Below are positions 1-9,902 of a stretch of 64,000 bases of DNA, in pieces. Each line of letters begins with the position of its first letter. Position 1 is the first letter of the stretch. This DNA is from Dacryopinax spathularia (lineage: Eukaryota; Basidiomycota; Dacrymycetes; Dacrymycetales; Dacrymycetaceae), in NCBI GenBank assembly GCA_037974965.1, contig JBBPFI010000007.1:1426001-1490000 (forward strand), written 5' to 3'. The position numbers and the translations under genes are program-made. Below the pieces are notes generated by a model. The model was not told the DNA's origin, did not search any database, and saw nothing but the letters and a program-made list of their open reading frames with translations.

Positions 1-3000
1 GAACGCGTGCCTCCTAGCGGAGCTCATAGCCTTGGACTCATGGTCCTCGTCCAAGCCAGAATCATACTTGATCCTCGTGGTCAGATACCCAACAATCTCG
101 AACGCATGCGTCTTCCGCCCTTGTTCATTCAGGACATTCTGCTTGAGGACCTTGATATCCTTGCCCGTGACGACCGGAATCCGGATATCGACCTCCTTGT
201 CGTCCTCGAGCTCCTGCAGCCAGAGAACGGCAACTGCGTCCGGCTTGTTGTTCCCCACACCTGCGATGGAGACCCCACCGCCACCGATCTCGAATACCAG
301 GCTGGACGCGTATCGGCTGTAGACGGGTAACCGAACCTTCTCGTCGAAACTCCAGGAGACTTTGTTGTTTTCGATAGTCGCTTCGGACTTGGGGATGACT
401 TCTGTACTGTCTGTTGTTGAGGCGACGAGACGCTTGGCCTTGAACATCCATTCCTCGTTGGCATTTCCAGCTGGTTCGATCGTGATGGGCCCGAAGAGCT
501 CGACAGTGCCGGTGTCCCAGCCGAGCTGGTTAGGTGGCAGCTTGGCATCAATTGCCTTGAAGAGAACGGTGATGTTCGCGCGGCTAAATGGACGTCAGCA
601 TTGTCCCCCGATGACATAAGCAGATGCTAACCCCCAGCCAACACCCTCCTCAATGGCATACAGACGTGTAACCTCGGAGCCCTTTTCCAAGATCTTTTTT
701 AGCGGGAGCGTGACAATACCAAGAATGGGGTCCTTCTCCCGCAGCCTAGAGTCGCGGACAACAACGCGGACAACACACTTCGTCCAATCGCGTACGAACA
801 CCTCGGTACCCGCTTCGAAGTAAGGGTTGGTGGTATACTGCTTGACACGGCTGCATCTTGTGTCAGCACCAGAAACCCATAGCAAATATAAAGACTCACG
901 TCTTGTAGACCAGATCATCGTTAACGACAATTTCACAGTACCCGCTCGGAAGGTTACCCTCCTGTTCACTCGCCTGGTCCGTATCCTGCCCAGCGCGGCC
1001 TTCCCGGTCCTTCCCGCTAGCACCAGAAAGGTTCTGCCTCTCGAGGTTGTTGATCTGATGCACGACGACTGAAAGGATGCCAGACTTGTACTTCGGGTTG
1101 GGAGGGGTACGCTGGACATCCGGCTCGGGAGGCGGGAGGTCCTTGGCTGCTGGGTTCGGGGCTTTGTCGCCTGGAAGCATCTCCATCTCTGGCGCGGTCT
1201 TCGAAGCTGCAGGCGGAGGAGGCGCGTCCTCAGGAGGCAGCTCGAGCTCCTTAGACAAAGGAACCTTGGTGAAGTAACCGATTGACCAGGAAAGGGTGCC
1301 TTTCATCTTATCGGCCTCTTCGAACCCGACGAGAGGATCGGTCCGGTGAATGACCTTGTTCGGGTTCTTGATCAGCTCGGTGACCGGAATGTGGACACGG
1401 CCGATAAGGTCATCGTTCGAGCGCTTGTCGGAATCCCAGAGCATAGCGGAGAGCTCTTCTTCGGCCTTGATTTCGTCCTGAGTAAGCAGAAGCGCAGCGG
1501 TCTCCTCATAAACCGGGTTGAGATCTTCCGTGATGATGCGGGTCGAGTACAGCGGCTTGCCAAACTAGGAATTGATGAGTAAACTAGCTTTCGGGGGTAA
1601 TGCATATACGTACCTTGGCGTAGGCGAGCACGATATACGGATCGCTCTTACCATTCGAATCTTGCGCAGACAATCCTTCCGCATGATGGATAGTAATCAA
1701 GAACACGCCGACAGCACGAGTATCGCCAACAGCAGCGCCGCTCAGCATATCCTTGATGCTGAGGGTCATGCTGTTGGGCGCGACGAGGGAAGCGGTTCCG
1801 GCAGCGATGGCCATTTTCACGAAGCGGGAGATGAGCGGGAGGTCGAGGATGTTCGGGAGTTTGCTGAGCAGTGGGATGGCGGATACCTCGACGGCGGGTA
1901 CGCCCATGAGGGTGAATGTGAGCTGTACAATATGTCAGTACGGATCTGGCTCTGTTTGAAGGGTTATTGCACTCACATCACCAATGAAAGGCGACTGTGG
2001 GATGAACTGGATCCTCAACCGAACCGTTCCAGCAATGCCCTCAACCTGGATCCAAATCGGGATAGGGATATGCAGCCAATCAAACGCGCCGAGGAAGAAC
2101 TCCAGCAAGAGATGGATGTTCTTCGCCCTGAGCTTGTCGCCCTGTCCCGGCAAGGCCTGGTATACGAACGAGACTTCGTAGTTGACGTAGTCGCCAGCTT
2201 CATCCGCGTCCTTGCCGGCTTTACGCTGCTCGGCTTCGCGCTTGAGGATGTCGCCCGTGCCTTGGTCGATCCATTCTTCGCGTGGGTACTCGGGGTCGCC
2301 AGGGCGGTCAGGTAGAGCCCGCATAGACAGGATGCGGAGGGGGTTCTCCCCTTGGCCTAGGTCGGAGATCCGAACGGCCTCGACAAACTTGGGAAGAGAC
2401 TGCTGCATGACGTCTTCGATCGTGTCCGCGATAGGAACGAACATGTCGGGCGGGATGAGTCGCCAGACCGTGCCAATGAACGCGTTGAGCCATTCTGTAC
2501 TCTCCGGAGTAGGTGGACTGTACATCTTTCCCCTCTGGGTGTGCATGTCGTACCTTACGCGCTCGACTTCCTTCTCCAGCTTGCGCTGGGCAAGGCTCGC
2601 GAGCGTGGTAAGGACGAAGGAGATGGTCGGCATGAGGAAAGACACGAAGAAAAAGTTGAGCCAGCCGCGTCGGAAAGCGAGGACCCACCACAACCCGAGA
2701 GGAGTGACGAAGAGAGCGACCTGGAGCAGGTCCATCATACGCATTACTTGCTTCATCGACACGGGTGCCGGAGGAGGGAACGGCTGCAGGCCGATGTTGG
2801 ACGGGTGAGCCGGATTCGGCGCCTCGTTCTTCGGGTCAAATTTGGGACCGGCGGGTGAGGTGAACTGATTGTCTGCATGCGACTTGTCCTGTGTCCCGGA
2901 TCCACCGGTTGCGGACTGCAGCGCCGGCCCCGCGCTAGCGTCTTGAGGGTCTAGCTTGGAGACAGGAGGGAAGTCTGAGGGGAGGATCAGCTTGTATATG

Positions 3001-3468
3001 CGCACACATGGATGATATGCTCACCCTTGAAGTCCGCATTCTTAATAATCACATCCTGGCCCGTAACAGGATCCTTGACCTTATGCGCTCCTTTGGGCAT
3101 CTTCTCCAGCTTCTCTGTAGGCTTAGCGTTCGCCTTCTTCATCCTATCCATCATCTGCTGCTTTTCGCTCGGTTCGCCCGTGCCCGCAGCTGCAGGACCA
3201 GGTGCGTTCGCCGTCTTCTCCGGTTGGGCCTCTTTGGGCGGCACGACGGGAAGGTCCTTCTGGTCCTTCTGAGCCGAGTCGACCTTGGCATTATGCGCCT
3301 CGGTCTCCTTCGCGATGGCATCCTGCTGCTGTTGATACTGTTGAATGGTAGGGACAGGATGTTGGGCGCTGTTGCAAGAACTCTGGCGTTAGAGCCTGTT
3401 CACGCGCAAAGAAGTTCGGGTAAAACGCACCTATAGCCCTCGCCTGCTCTTCCAGCATGCGTCTCCAT
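1..3468 (-). CDS. Tricalbin/Mug190-like SMP and C2-domain lipid-transfer protein (3' end outside window)
   Basis: Start is the ATG at 3468-3466. A short first exon joins an exon coding a Gln/Lys-rich segment, and a second intron near 3004-2955 leads into the main exon. The protein has a charged, proline-rich N-terminal ~200 residues, then a hydrophobic hairpin at about residues 210-255 (LLQVALFVTPLGLWWVLAF), then an SMP-like domain (ESTEWLNAFIGTVWRLIPP, followed by FIPQSPFIGD). Next comes a C2 domain (IHHAEGLSAQDSNGKSDPYI; later VIHRTDPLVGF) and a second C2 unit near 1080-640 (GYCEIVVNDDLVYKT, VTLPLKKILEKGSEV). In tricalbins and extended synaptotagmins, SMP domains carry lipids at ER-plasma membrane contacts and C2 domains bind acidic membrane. 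The long N-terminal region before the membrane hairpin resembles fungal Mug190-type proteins more than Tcb1-3. The gene is cut by the window start, so the number of C2 domains is unknown. Confidence 0.85.
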
Positions 3469-4104
3469 GCTGAACTATTCCTTCACTCGTCGTCGTCGTC
3501 TTACTCTGGACTTGCTGATATCGACTAAGTGTTGCCTGCTGGTGCTGTCCTATAACCGCCGGTCCTGTAGCTCACTGTATGCGGGAGGTCGATAGGGATG
3601 GGACCGCACACTCTGCTGCAGGAGGCGCACGATCTTTGGGTTGGCGTGGTTTCATGGCGTCGGTGAGCGTTGTGACGTCAGAGAGATGAGACAAGGTTGA
3701 GGTGATGTGTGTGGCGCGCAAGGATCGTCGCGTCTTTGTAGGGGTCTAATCGCTTCTTGTTCGGACGCGAGCCTTCCTGACGAACGATCATATTCACATC
3801 AATGATGCCAAATCACGATACAGTATCAGCGCACTCGCCCTCCCTTCTACCAGTGCCATCTTTTATGGGAGGTCTGAGGAGCCGAGTGATGGGTTTGGGC
3901 GAACTCGATGAGTCCTGTTTAGCCACAAAGCTCGGCAATGGGAGGCGGTTATGCGTATGTCCTGTAGAGCGAGAGAGAGAGATTGTCACGATTGCCATGG
4001 CCCTTGCTTCCTGGCGCTTCGATTCTGAGTTTACTCAGAATGAAGGAAGAGCTTCTGGTTCTGTCTGGTTTACTTTCTGGTGGCGTCTAGATACTGTCTG
4101 TCTA
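3469..4104. other. Intergenic region between the SMP/C2 gene and the MITE
   Basis: About 640 bp upstream of the minus-strand SMP/C2 gene. It has short accidental reading frames in several phases, but none has codon structure, a domain or splice signals that I can support. It presumably holds the promoter and 5' leader of the SMP/C2 gene. I see no repeat or RNA gene. Confidence 0.5.
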
Positions 4105-4331
4105 ACTTAGATCGCGTTGGGTGATTTTGGGGCTCGATCTCGAACCTCAATCTGGACTCCTGGCACCGCTGTTTGTCACCCAAAATGCGAGATCGAGGTT
4201 GAGGTTCGAGATAGAGGTAAAAGCTAGCTTTTACCTCCATCTCGTACCTCGATCTGAGAGAGTTCGCGGTATCCGGGGGTCTAGATTGAGGTCACCTCTA
4301 TCTCGCCCAAAACACCGAACGCGCTCTAAGT
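4105..4331. mobile_element. Foldback MITE with TA target-site duplication
   Basis: A 227-bp element is flanked by TA at 4103-4104 and 4332-4333. The termini are imperfect inverted repeats of about 25 bp. The left end reads ACTTAGATCGCGTTGGGTG and the right end, reverse-complemented, reads ACTTAGAGCGCGTTCGGTG. The similarity continues inward through TTTTGGG and GAGAT/CTCAATCT blocks. The middle (about 4190-4256) is a second inverted repeat centred on the perfect palindrome GGTAAAAGCTAGCTTTTACC. It has no coding capacity. TA duplication and short TIRs fit a non-autonomous Tc1/mariner-class element. It ends 140 bp before the ATG of the F-box gene. Confidence 0.75.
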
Positions 4332-4471
4332 TATGTCGCCTTTGACCTCTTTCACAGTCACGTGCTCTGAGTTTACATGCGTGTTCATCAGAGGAAAAGG
4401 AACGCGCTCATCCCTTTGCCTCACAATCAGTCTTCTTCTCTCCACTCCTGCTCCTCCCCGTTCTAGGCGGA

Positions 4472-5686
4472 ATGACGATGATACCCTCATTGCCCTTTGA
4501 ATTACTCGACGCTATCCTCTCCTTCATCAGCGATACAAAGGATCTCTGCAATATCAGTCTTGCCAGCTCACTCCTGCGCGCGCGCGCAACACCCTACCTC
4601 TATGCCGATGTTCACCCTCAAGGCTTCATCAGACTCGCGGCGTTCTGGAGCGTAATCCGATCGAAACCCTCCTTGGCGACGAGCGTGCGATCTCTCAATC
4701 TCTGCGGATGTCGGGCGGACTGCCAGGTCGAGTTCCGCGGTAACATCCTCCGACCTTCGGCAACACGTATGCTGTATCCACTGCTACGGAACTTGTCATC
4801 CCTCGGGCGCATCATACTTCCATGCTACCTCTCTTCCGTCTGGGATCTACAGACGATCGCAACGTACCTTCCGAAGAGTGTGGAGACGATCGAACTTCTC
4901 GTACCTCCTCTCCCGGAGATCCCGGATCTCTCCATCCTCGCCGCCTTTTCTCAGGCCAAAGAGATCACCGTACACTTCATTTCGAGACTGCATCCGGATG
5001 GCTCGTATGCACCAGCATTACCCCAGCTCCCAAGCACTGCGCTGCCGGAACTTCGTGCTCTGACAGGACCACGTTTTCTACTCGACGCTCTCGTTCCTGG
5101 CCGATCCATCAACAAGTTGCACATTACAGACCTCCTTCCACGTCATTTGGCGCGGTCGATCACTATTTGGGCACGCTCTACATCGGCTATCGTCGACCTC
5201 TCAATCTATGTGCAAATGCTCGACCGCACGGACATTGAAGTGCTGTGCGCGCATCTACCCGCGCTGGAGCGTCTAGCATTGAAACTCCACTATCCAACTC
5301 CCACTTATGTGAGCCACGTGTTCGTTGAGGTTGCTGGAACGCGAATGCTTATCAACATGACAACACAGATTCTTTCTCTCCTCGTTTCGCCGCATTCCTT
5401 GAAGCACCTGAAAATGCTGTCGCATCTGACGCATTTTACCCTCTTCTGCAGCCAGTTTGTGGGACTTGACGAGGATGACTATTACCCCGATATAGGACGT
5501 CTCGCGTCCGCATGCAAAGCACTCCGGTTGGTGCGCTTGGAAGGCAATGCGGGCCGGCGATCTCCCAGACGACTGAGTGTACAGTTTGTTCGTCGCACGT
5601 GGCTAAACGACATCGACGACCCAAGGCTTGTGTGGAAGCGGGAAACCCACTTCGGCCCGAGTGCGGAGTCCCAAGCGTACTGGTGA
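4472..5686 (+). CDS. F-box protein, paralog of the gene at 27.4-28.6 kb
   Basis: The reading frame starts at 4472 with an F-box at residues ~4-45 (LPFELLDAILSFISDTKDLC, ending with ARATPYLYADV). The remainder is a leucine-rich body without clean LRR repeats, typical of the many short F-box proteins of basidiomycetes that bind Skp1 and supply SCF ubiquitin ligases with a substrate arm. The order of landmarks matches the second F-box gene in this window: F-box, YLYADV/QLYVYI plus HPQGF/QPRGL, LDLRALTGPRFLLDAL versus DLKTLLGPRSVINAL, then an aromatic C-terminal end. Although open throughout, the frame probably contains an intron at 5309-5368 (separate entry); splicing would remove 20 residues. 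Substrate unknown. Confidence 0.8.
   Translation: MTMIPSLPFELLDAILSFISDTKDLCNISLASSLLRARATPYLYADVHPQGFIRLAAFWSVIRSKPSLATSVRSLNLCGCRADCQVEFRGNILRPSATRMLYPLLRNLSSLGRIILPCYLSSVWDLQTIATYLPKSVETIELLVPPLPEIPDLSILAAFSQAKEITVHFISRLHPDGSYAPALPQLPSTALPELRALTGPRFLLDALVPGRSINKLHITDLLPRHLARSITIWARSTSAIVDLSIYVQMLDRTDIEVLCAHLPALERLALKLHYPTPTYVSHVFVEVAGTRMLINMTTQILSLLVSPHSLKHLKMLSHLTHFTLFCSQFVGLDEDDYYPDIGRLASACKALRLVRLEGNAGRRSPRRLSVQFVRRTWLNDIDDPRLVWKRETHFGPSAESQAYW
5309..5368 (+). other. Probable 60-bp stop-free intron inside the F-box gene
   Basis: The segment begins GTGAGCCACG and ends AACACAG, with a branch-like CTTATCAAC 11-22 bp before the end. It is exactly 60 nt, free of stops and in frame, so the gene reads open with or without it. 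The paralog at 27.4 kb has a GTAAGC...TCGTAG intron at the same place in the protein, where splicing is needed to join its two exons. Confidence 0.6.
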
Positions 5687-5912
5687 CTCTTTTTCAGCCA
5701 CGCATCTATCGTAGGGGACCGATGATGCATCTCTGATGTAGACGAAGAGAGAGGATATTGCGGAGACGGCTCCCGGCCGAATCCACATATACCCTATCCG
5801 GCTACTCTACCAAGTATCTGGCTGACGCAATCACTCCTATTGCCGTCACGTGTTGGACTTCGTTTGTGAACTATGTTGCCTCAACGCAATCAACCCATGA
5901 TTCTCAGAAATT

Positions 5913-7117
5913 TTAGAGCTGCATCCCCTCAGGCATTCTCGTCCCGGGCGGAGGCTGCTTCTTCCGCCTAAAATCATCGGCCATCTCCTTCATCGTGACC
6001 CACTGAACGCCCTCATGCTGCAGCACGATCTATCAGCACCATCCCCACCTCCGGCAACGAAATGGCTCACCGTATTGACCCACTCGATAAACCTCTCCAG
6101 CATGAGCAGCACATGCGGCCTCCCACTCACATCCGGATGGATCGTGATCGGAAAAATAAACTCCTCTTCCTCCCTATAAAAATACGTGAACTGGTCCTTC
6201 CAGAGCTGCTCCACCACGCGCGTATCGACCCATCCATGCGAGTTCGGGCTTTTCTTAATGAACATCATCGGCGGCAGATCGTCCAAGTACCAGCTGGCGG
6301 GGATCTCCACCAGACCCGTCGGCTTGCCCCTCACTAGCGGGCGCATCCAGCTCGCGGCTGGTTTCGAGAAGTCGATCTTCGTCCAGCTGTCTTGGTCGCG
6401 CAGGTAGGAAGCCTGACAGTCGTGCGACATGTCGCTGTGGTCGTATTCTACGCCTTTTGCGAGCAGGAGTTCCGTAGCTTCGGCGGAGGTCTCCCACCAG
6501 GGGGCGACGCTCCCCTTGGGAGGCTTGCCGCCGCAGAAATCGGTCAGGAGACGGAAGGTGTGGTCGAGGATGTCTTTTTGTTGCTCGAGCGTCATCGCTA
6601 CTGGGTTCTGCGACTTCATAAGCATGGAGTCTACCGTCGATGGAAGATTGGACGAGCCTCGTGGGAGTATCCATGCAGCCCAATCTCGTGCCCCGCATCC
6701 CGAACCATCGCCATCTGCTCCGGGAAAGTCTCCAACGAATGGCCGGGAATCTAGCAGCACGCGAGTGGCCCATTCCTCAACCTCAGAAGTTCCGACGAGC
6801 GAAGTGAAGGACGCACAAACCACGTCGTCCGCATATTATACCTCTTAAACAGCTTCAACAGCCTCGGCGTGCCCACCTCACCAGCGAACATGCCGCGAGA
6901 AATATCGTTCGGCGAGTCTTCGCCCGCATACGAGCCGAGCCTATCCACCTCTCAGATCAGTGTGCCACTGGGCGAGCAGTGAGCAAGGGCGCACCATCCT
7001 GCAGCGAGATCAGTCCCGAGTTCCAGAATGCCCTAAGGGCTGTGAGCGACAGAAGGACGTACCGGCTACTGCGTCAACGTCGACCCCAAATCCTGCGAGC
7101 ACTTTCTTTGCGGGCAT
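5913..7117 (-). CDS. Polysaccharide deacetylase, PgdA/HpPgdA-like (NodB fold)
   Basis: The ATG at 7117-7115 opens a short exon ([18 protein letters not shown]) that ends at a GTACGT donor at 7062. The second exon continues [20 protein letters not shown]. Later exons carry [21 protein letters not shown], and [20 protein letters not shown] through [21 protein letters not shown] last exon ends in MPEGMQL with the stop at 5915-5913. The GVDVD aspartates and the HGYSH histidines correspond to the metal-binding D and H-x-x-x-H of the NodB family. The motif order is that of the intracellular branch known from Helicobacter pylori peptidoglycan deacetylase and from fungal relatives, rather than secreted chitin deacetylases. 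No signal peptide is seen, so a cytosolic role on an amide-bearing small substrate or cell-wall precursor is possible. Confidence 0.85.
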
Positions 7118-7600
7118 TGCCTTGGTGATGGTCGTTCAACTCCTAAGTGGGCGTGTAGACAATAGCTTTGATGCTGATGATGGTGGTGGTCAAGTAACAA
7201 GCCTCATGCCAGCGGATCACTGTCGTATTATCCTCCTATCGTCGTCCCAGCACTGACCACCAGGAGCATCATGCTGCTTGGAAGTGGGCATGACAGCACT
7301 CGCTGCATCGGGAAAGCATAGGGACGGATTACCGTTTACGTACCCCCTGTAAGCCGAGGCCGATAATCGGAAGTGGCGGTGGCAGTGTCGTCATTTCCAT
7401 ATCCAAAAGGTCCGTATTCCCGGAGCTGCGCTCGCCACTTCGCAGTCCGCCATCACAGCTCATCGAAGGACCGAGTACATAAGCACCGCCGCCAAGGCAT
7501 TGGGCCAAGCAAGGGCAGGACTATAAGAACCTTCTCGTCCTCTTCACCCTCGTCGCCCTCTTCTCTCCCTTGAAGTTGTACGAGCGTAGACTGACGGAGG
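7118..7600. promoter_or_regulatory. Divergent promoter region, deacetylase / WW-protein
   Basis: 483 bp separate two divergent starts. The region has pyrimidine-rich stretches just before the WW gene (TCTTCACCCTCGTCGCCCTC near 7540-7560) as commonly seen upstream of fungal transcription starts. There is no coding frame that I can support. Confidence 0.4.
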
Positions 7601-8479
7601 ATGTCGAACAACCCCTATAGCCGCAACGGCCCCTCAACGCCCTCCATCTCAGAGCCATCCCCCACCGACGCTCCCCCAGCATACGACTCCGGCCCTGGCG
7701 GCTCGACCGGGACCGCGACCGGGGGGAAAGGAGGTGACTCCGGCAAGCTGGACGTACCGCACACGAACATGTCTAACGCATCTGCCACTTCCCTCCTAGA
7801 CGAAGAACGCCCCCTTCCGGAGGGGTGGATCAGACAATGGGACCCGAACCAGAAACATCATTTTTACGTCGACACCAAAGCGAACCCGCCGCGCTCGATC
7901 TGGGTGCATCCGTTCGATGACCCGGAGTATATCGCCTCTATTCCGGATAAGGCCGCTCCGCCCAAGTTTGCCCCCCCGCCCGGGCCGCCGCCTACGAGCC
8001 CGTCGACGAACGAGAAGGGCAAGCAGAAGGGATTCTTACCGAGTATCTCGAATAAGCTGAATGGCACGCCTGAGGAGAGGGAGCGGAGGAGGCAGGAGGC
8101 GATTAGGCGGCAGCAGCAGTTGCAGCAGCAGTACGATCAGAGACAGCAGGATATCCGCCAGCAAGGATATCCGGGGCAGTACGCGTACGGCGGTCAACCC
8201 GGGTATGGTCCTCAGCCGGGGTACGCACCGCCTCCGCAGGCGGGAGGGTACTACCCACCCCAGCAGGGAGGGTACTATGGACCTCAGGCGGCACCGCAGC
8301 CCTACTACCAGCCGCAGTATGCGCCGCCGCAACAAGTGTACCAGCAACGCTCGTCCGGATTCGGAGGAGGAAGCATGGCCCTTCCCCTGCTTGGTGGTCT
8401 TGCGGGTGGGTTCATACTCGGCGACATTATCGGAGACGCGGGTGACGGTGGAGATTTCGGCGATGGCGGAGACTGGTAG
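7601..8479 (+). CDS. WW-domain protein with Pro/Gln/Tyr-rich tail
   Basis: Single exon, 292 residues. The N-terminal ~60 residues are Ser/Pro/Gly-rich (PPAYDSG resembles a PPxY ligand). One WW domain lies at about residues 71-105: LPEGWIRQWDPNQKHHFYVD, then SIWVHP with the second tryptophan. The middle has a basic, Gln-rich coiled stretch (EERERRRQEAIRRQQQLQQQ) and a GGYYPPQQGGYYGPQ-type low-complexity segment. The end, LPLLGGLAGGFILGDIIGD, is a short hydrophobic Gly-rich segment followed by an acidic Gly/Asp tail. This layout recurs in small basidiomycete WW proteins. WW domains bind proline-rich motifs; the partner is unknown. The protein also carries its own PPAY and poly-proline segments, so self-association is possible. 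Confidence 0.85.
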   Translation: MSNNPYSRNGPSTPSISEPSPTDAPPAYDSGPGGSTGTATGGKGGDSGKLDVPHTNMSNASATSLLDEERPLPEGWIRQWDPNQKHHFYVDTKANPPRSIWVHPFDDPEYIASIPDKAAPPKFAPPPGPPPTSPSTNEKGKQKGFLPSISNKLNGTPEERERRRQEAIRRQQQLQQQYDQRQQDIRQQGYPGQYAYGGQPGYGPQPGYAPPPQAGGYYPPQQGGYYGPQAAPQPYYQPQYAPPQQVYQQRSSGFGGGSMALPLLGGLAGGFILGDIIGDAGDGGDFGDGGDW

Positions 8480-8849
8480 ATTGAAGGATAAGACGCATTC
8501 ACCGATCAGATCATTCATCTTGCCTGCTTTCACCCACAAATGTTTTTCTCTTATATTCCCTTTCCTCTTTCCTTTCTACTCCTGGTCCTCCCTCTTGTTT
8601 CCAAATTGTACCCTTCTGTCAAACTAGTAACCATCGGAAATGTAACAGAATTGATCTTCTTCCTCCCTATCTCCTTTGAGGTTACATCGACACTAGCGCA
8701 TGTTCCAGTCCGACGTCATAGGACCCTCAGGCTTCTCCCTCTTCCACACCCAACCCTCTTAGAACCTGGAACCTAAGGCGAGCTCTGTGGACTGTGGACT
8801 GTAATGACCATCTTGCTCGTCTTTACGACAGCTTGAAGTGTCCTTCGGA
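8480..8849. other. Intergenic region, WW gene 3' end and NTF2-like gene 5' end
   Basis: 370 bp between two plus-strand genes. It is T/C-rich around 8530-8590, consistent with a 3' untranslated region followed by a promoter. No gene or repeat is recognised. Confidence 0.4.
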
Positions 8850-9710
8850 ATGGAAGACCCGGAGAAAGAACTGCCCGACATCGTCAGGCAGCTGACGACC
8901 GCCGAGAGCCCGGATGAGCAGAAGCGGACTATTGAGCGGTACGTCCCCTGCCTCCCCTTCTCCGAGAACGCATACACTGCCCTTTCTTCCTTCCTGAAGG
9001 GAGAAGGACGCTGATCAGTGGGAACAGGTATTTCCTCCCCGATGCAGGCTTCAACCATCCCCTCTGTACGGTGCCCCGCGGGAAGGGCAGCAGAGATCAG
9101 ATCCTCCGGGTGTACCAGTACGCTCTCCCCCAGTCACTCTTCTGCTGCAACGGCGCTGACGATCCATGGCAGATGGTACCGCGTCCTCAGCCCGAAGCTT
9201 CAGTTGAGCGTCGATAGCTGTCGTGCGTCCCTCCACCGTGCTGGAGCAGGACTGCGGGCAGAGCGCTGATATGTGGCGGTAGATTGGGATCCGAGGAGCG
9301 GGAAGGCGTTTGTGGCCGTTACGTGCGTCCTCCCTTCCCTTCCTCTCTCCCAGCCCTCGAGTGAAGAGCTGACAAGAGCAAGAACAGGCAGACGTTCCAC
9401 CTCTTCTTCTCCCCCTTCCCCGGCCATCCCGCCAAGTCCGTCCCTCCCCCCACACATACCCAAAGACACACCCGCTAACCTCCCATACCCACGCAGGCTC
9501 CTCGTCCGACTCACCCTAACCCAGCGCGCGGGCAAGTTCTATATCATGCAACAAGAAGACTTTTACGCGCCTGAAGAACTGGGGTATATTGTTTTCCCTC
9601 CCCTTGGGTGGGCTGTTGGGCTTGCGAAGTGGGCGGGGACGTGGGCGAGCATTTGGGGGGCTTGGGGTGCGCAGAGGGTTTTGGGGTGGTGGAAGCCTAA
9701 GGCGGAATAG
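8850..9710 (+). CDS. SigF-like NTF2-like family protein
   Basis: The start ATG at 8850 gives MEDPEKELPDIVRQLTTAES. A GTACGT intron after IER leads to YFLPDAGFNHPLCTVPRGKG. The next exon reads WYRVLSPKLQLSVDS, then DWDPRSGKAFVAV, and the last exon (from about 9497) reads LLVRLTLTQRAGKFYIMQQE, then DFYAPEELGYIVFPP, ending in a Trp-rich hydrophobic tail (WAVGLAKWAGTWASIWGAWG). The pattern 'E-P-x-x-x-x-P-x-I-x-x-L-T', 'YF-x-x-D-A-x-F-x-H-P' and 'K-YI-x-x-Q-E-D' is the fungal SigF-like NTF2-like family. The family has an NTF2-like alpha/beta cone and C-terminal membrane-anchor residues; no biochemical role is established. Five exons are inferred; the small third junction is approximate. Confidence 0.75.
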
Positions 9711-9727
9711 GATTGGCGCGCCTAGTC

Positions 9728-9796
9728 TGGGAAGAGAGGAGAGGAGAGAGAAGAGAGAGAAGAGAGAAGAGAGAAGAGAAGAGAAGCGGAGAGGCT
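9728..9796. repeat. GA-rich microsatellite
   Basis: Roughly 70 bp made of GAGA/AGAAG units (GAGAGAAGAGAGAAGAGAAG and similar), lying between the convergent NTF2-like and TGS1 genes. Confidence 0.8.
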
Positions 9797-9902
9797 CTGA
9801 GATTATTGTTGTATTGATAGTGTACACGTGATACCGCCTACATGCATATATGCTAGATTCCGAAGACAAACCAGATACTGTACCCCTACATGCCATATAT
9901 GC

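Noticed and set aside
1-3005. Several plus-strand open frames opposite the SMP/C2 gene (for example 1572-2315)
   Set aside because: They are antisense shadows; the minus-strand protein has recognisable SMP and C2 motifs and consistent splice sites, while the plus frames match nothing.
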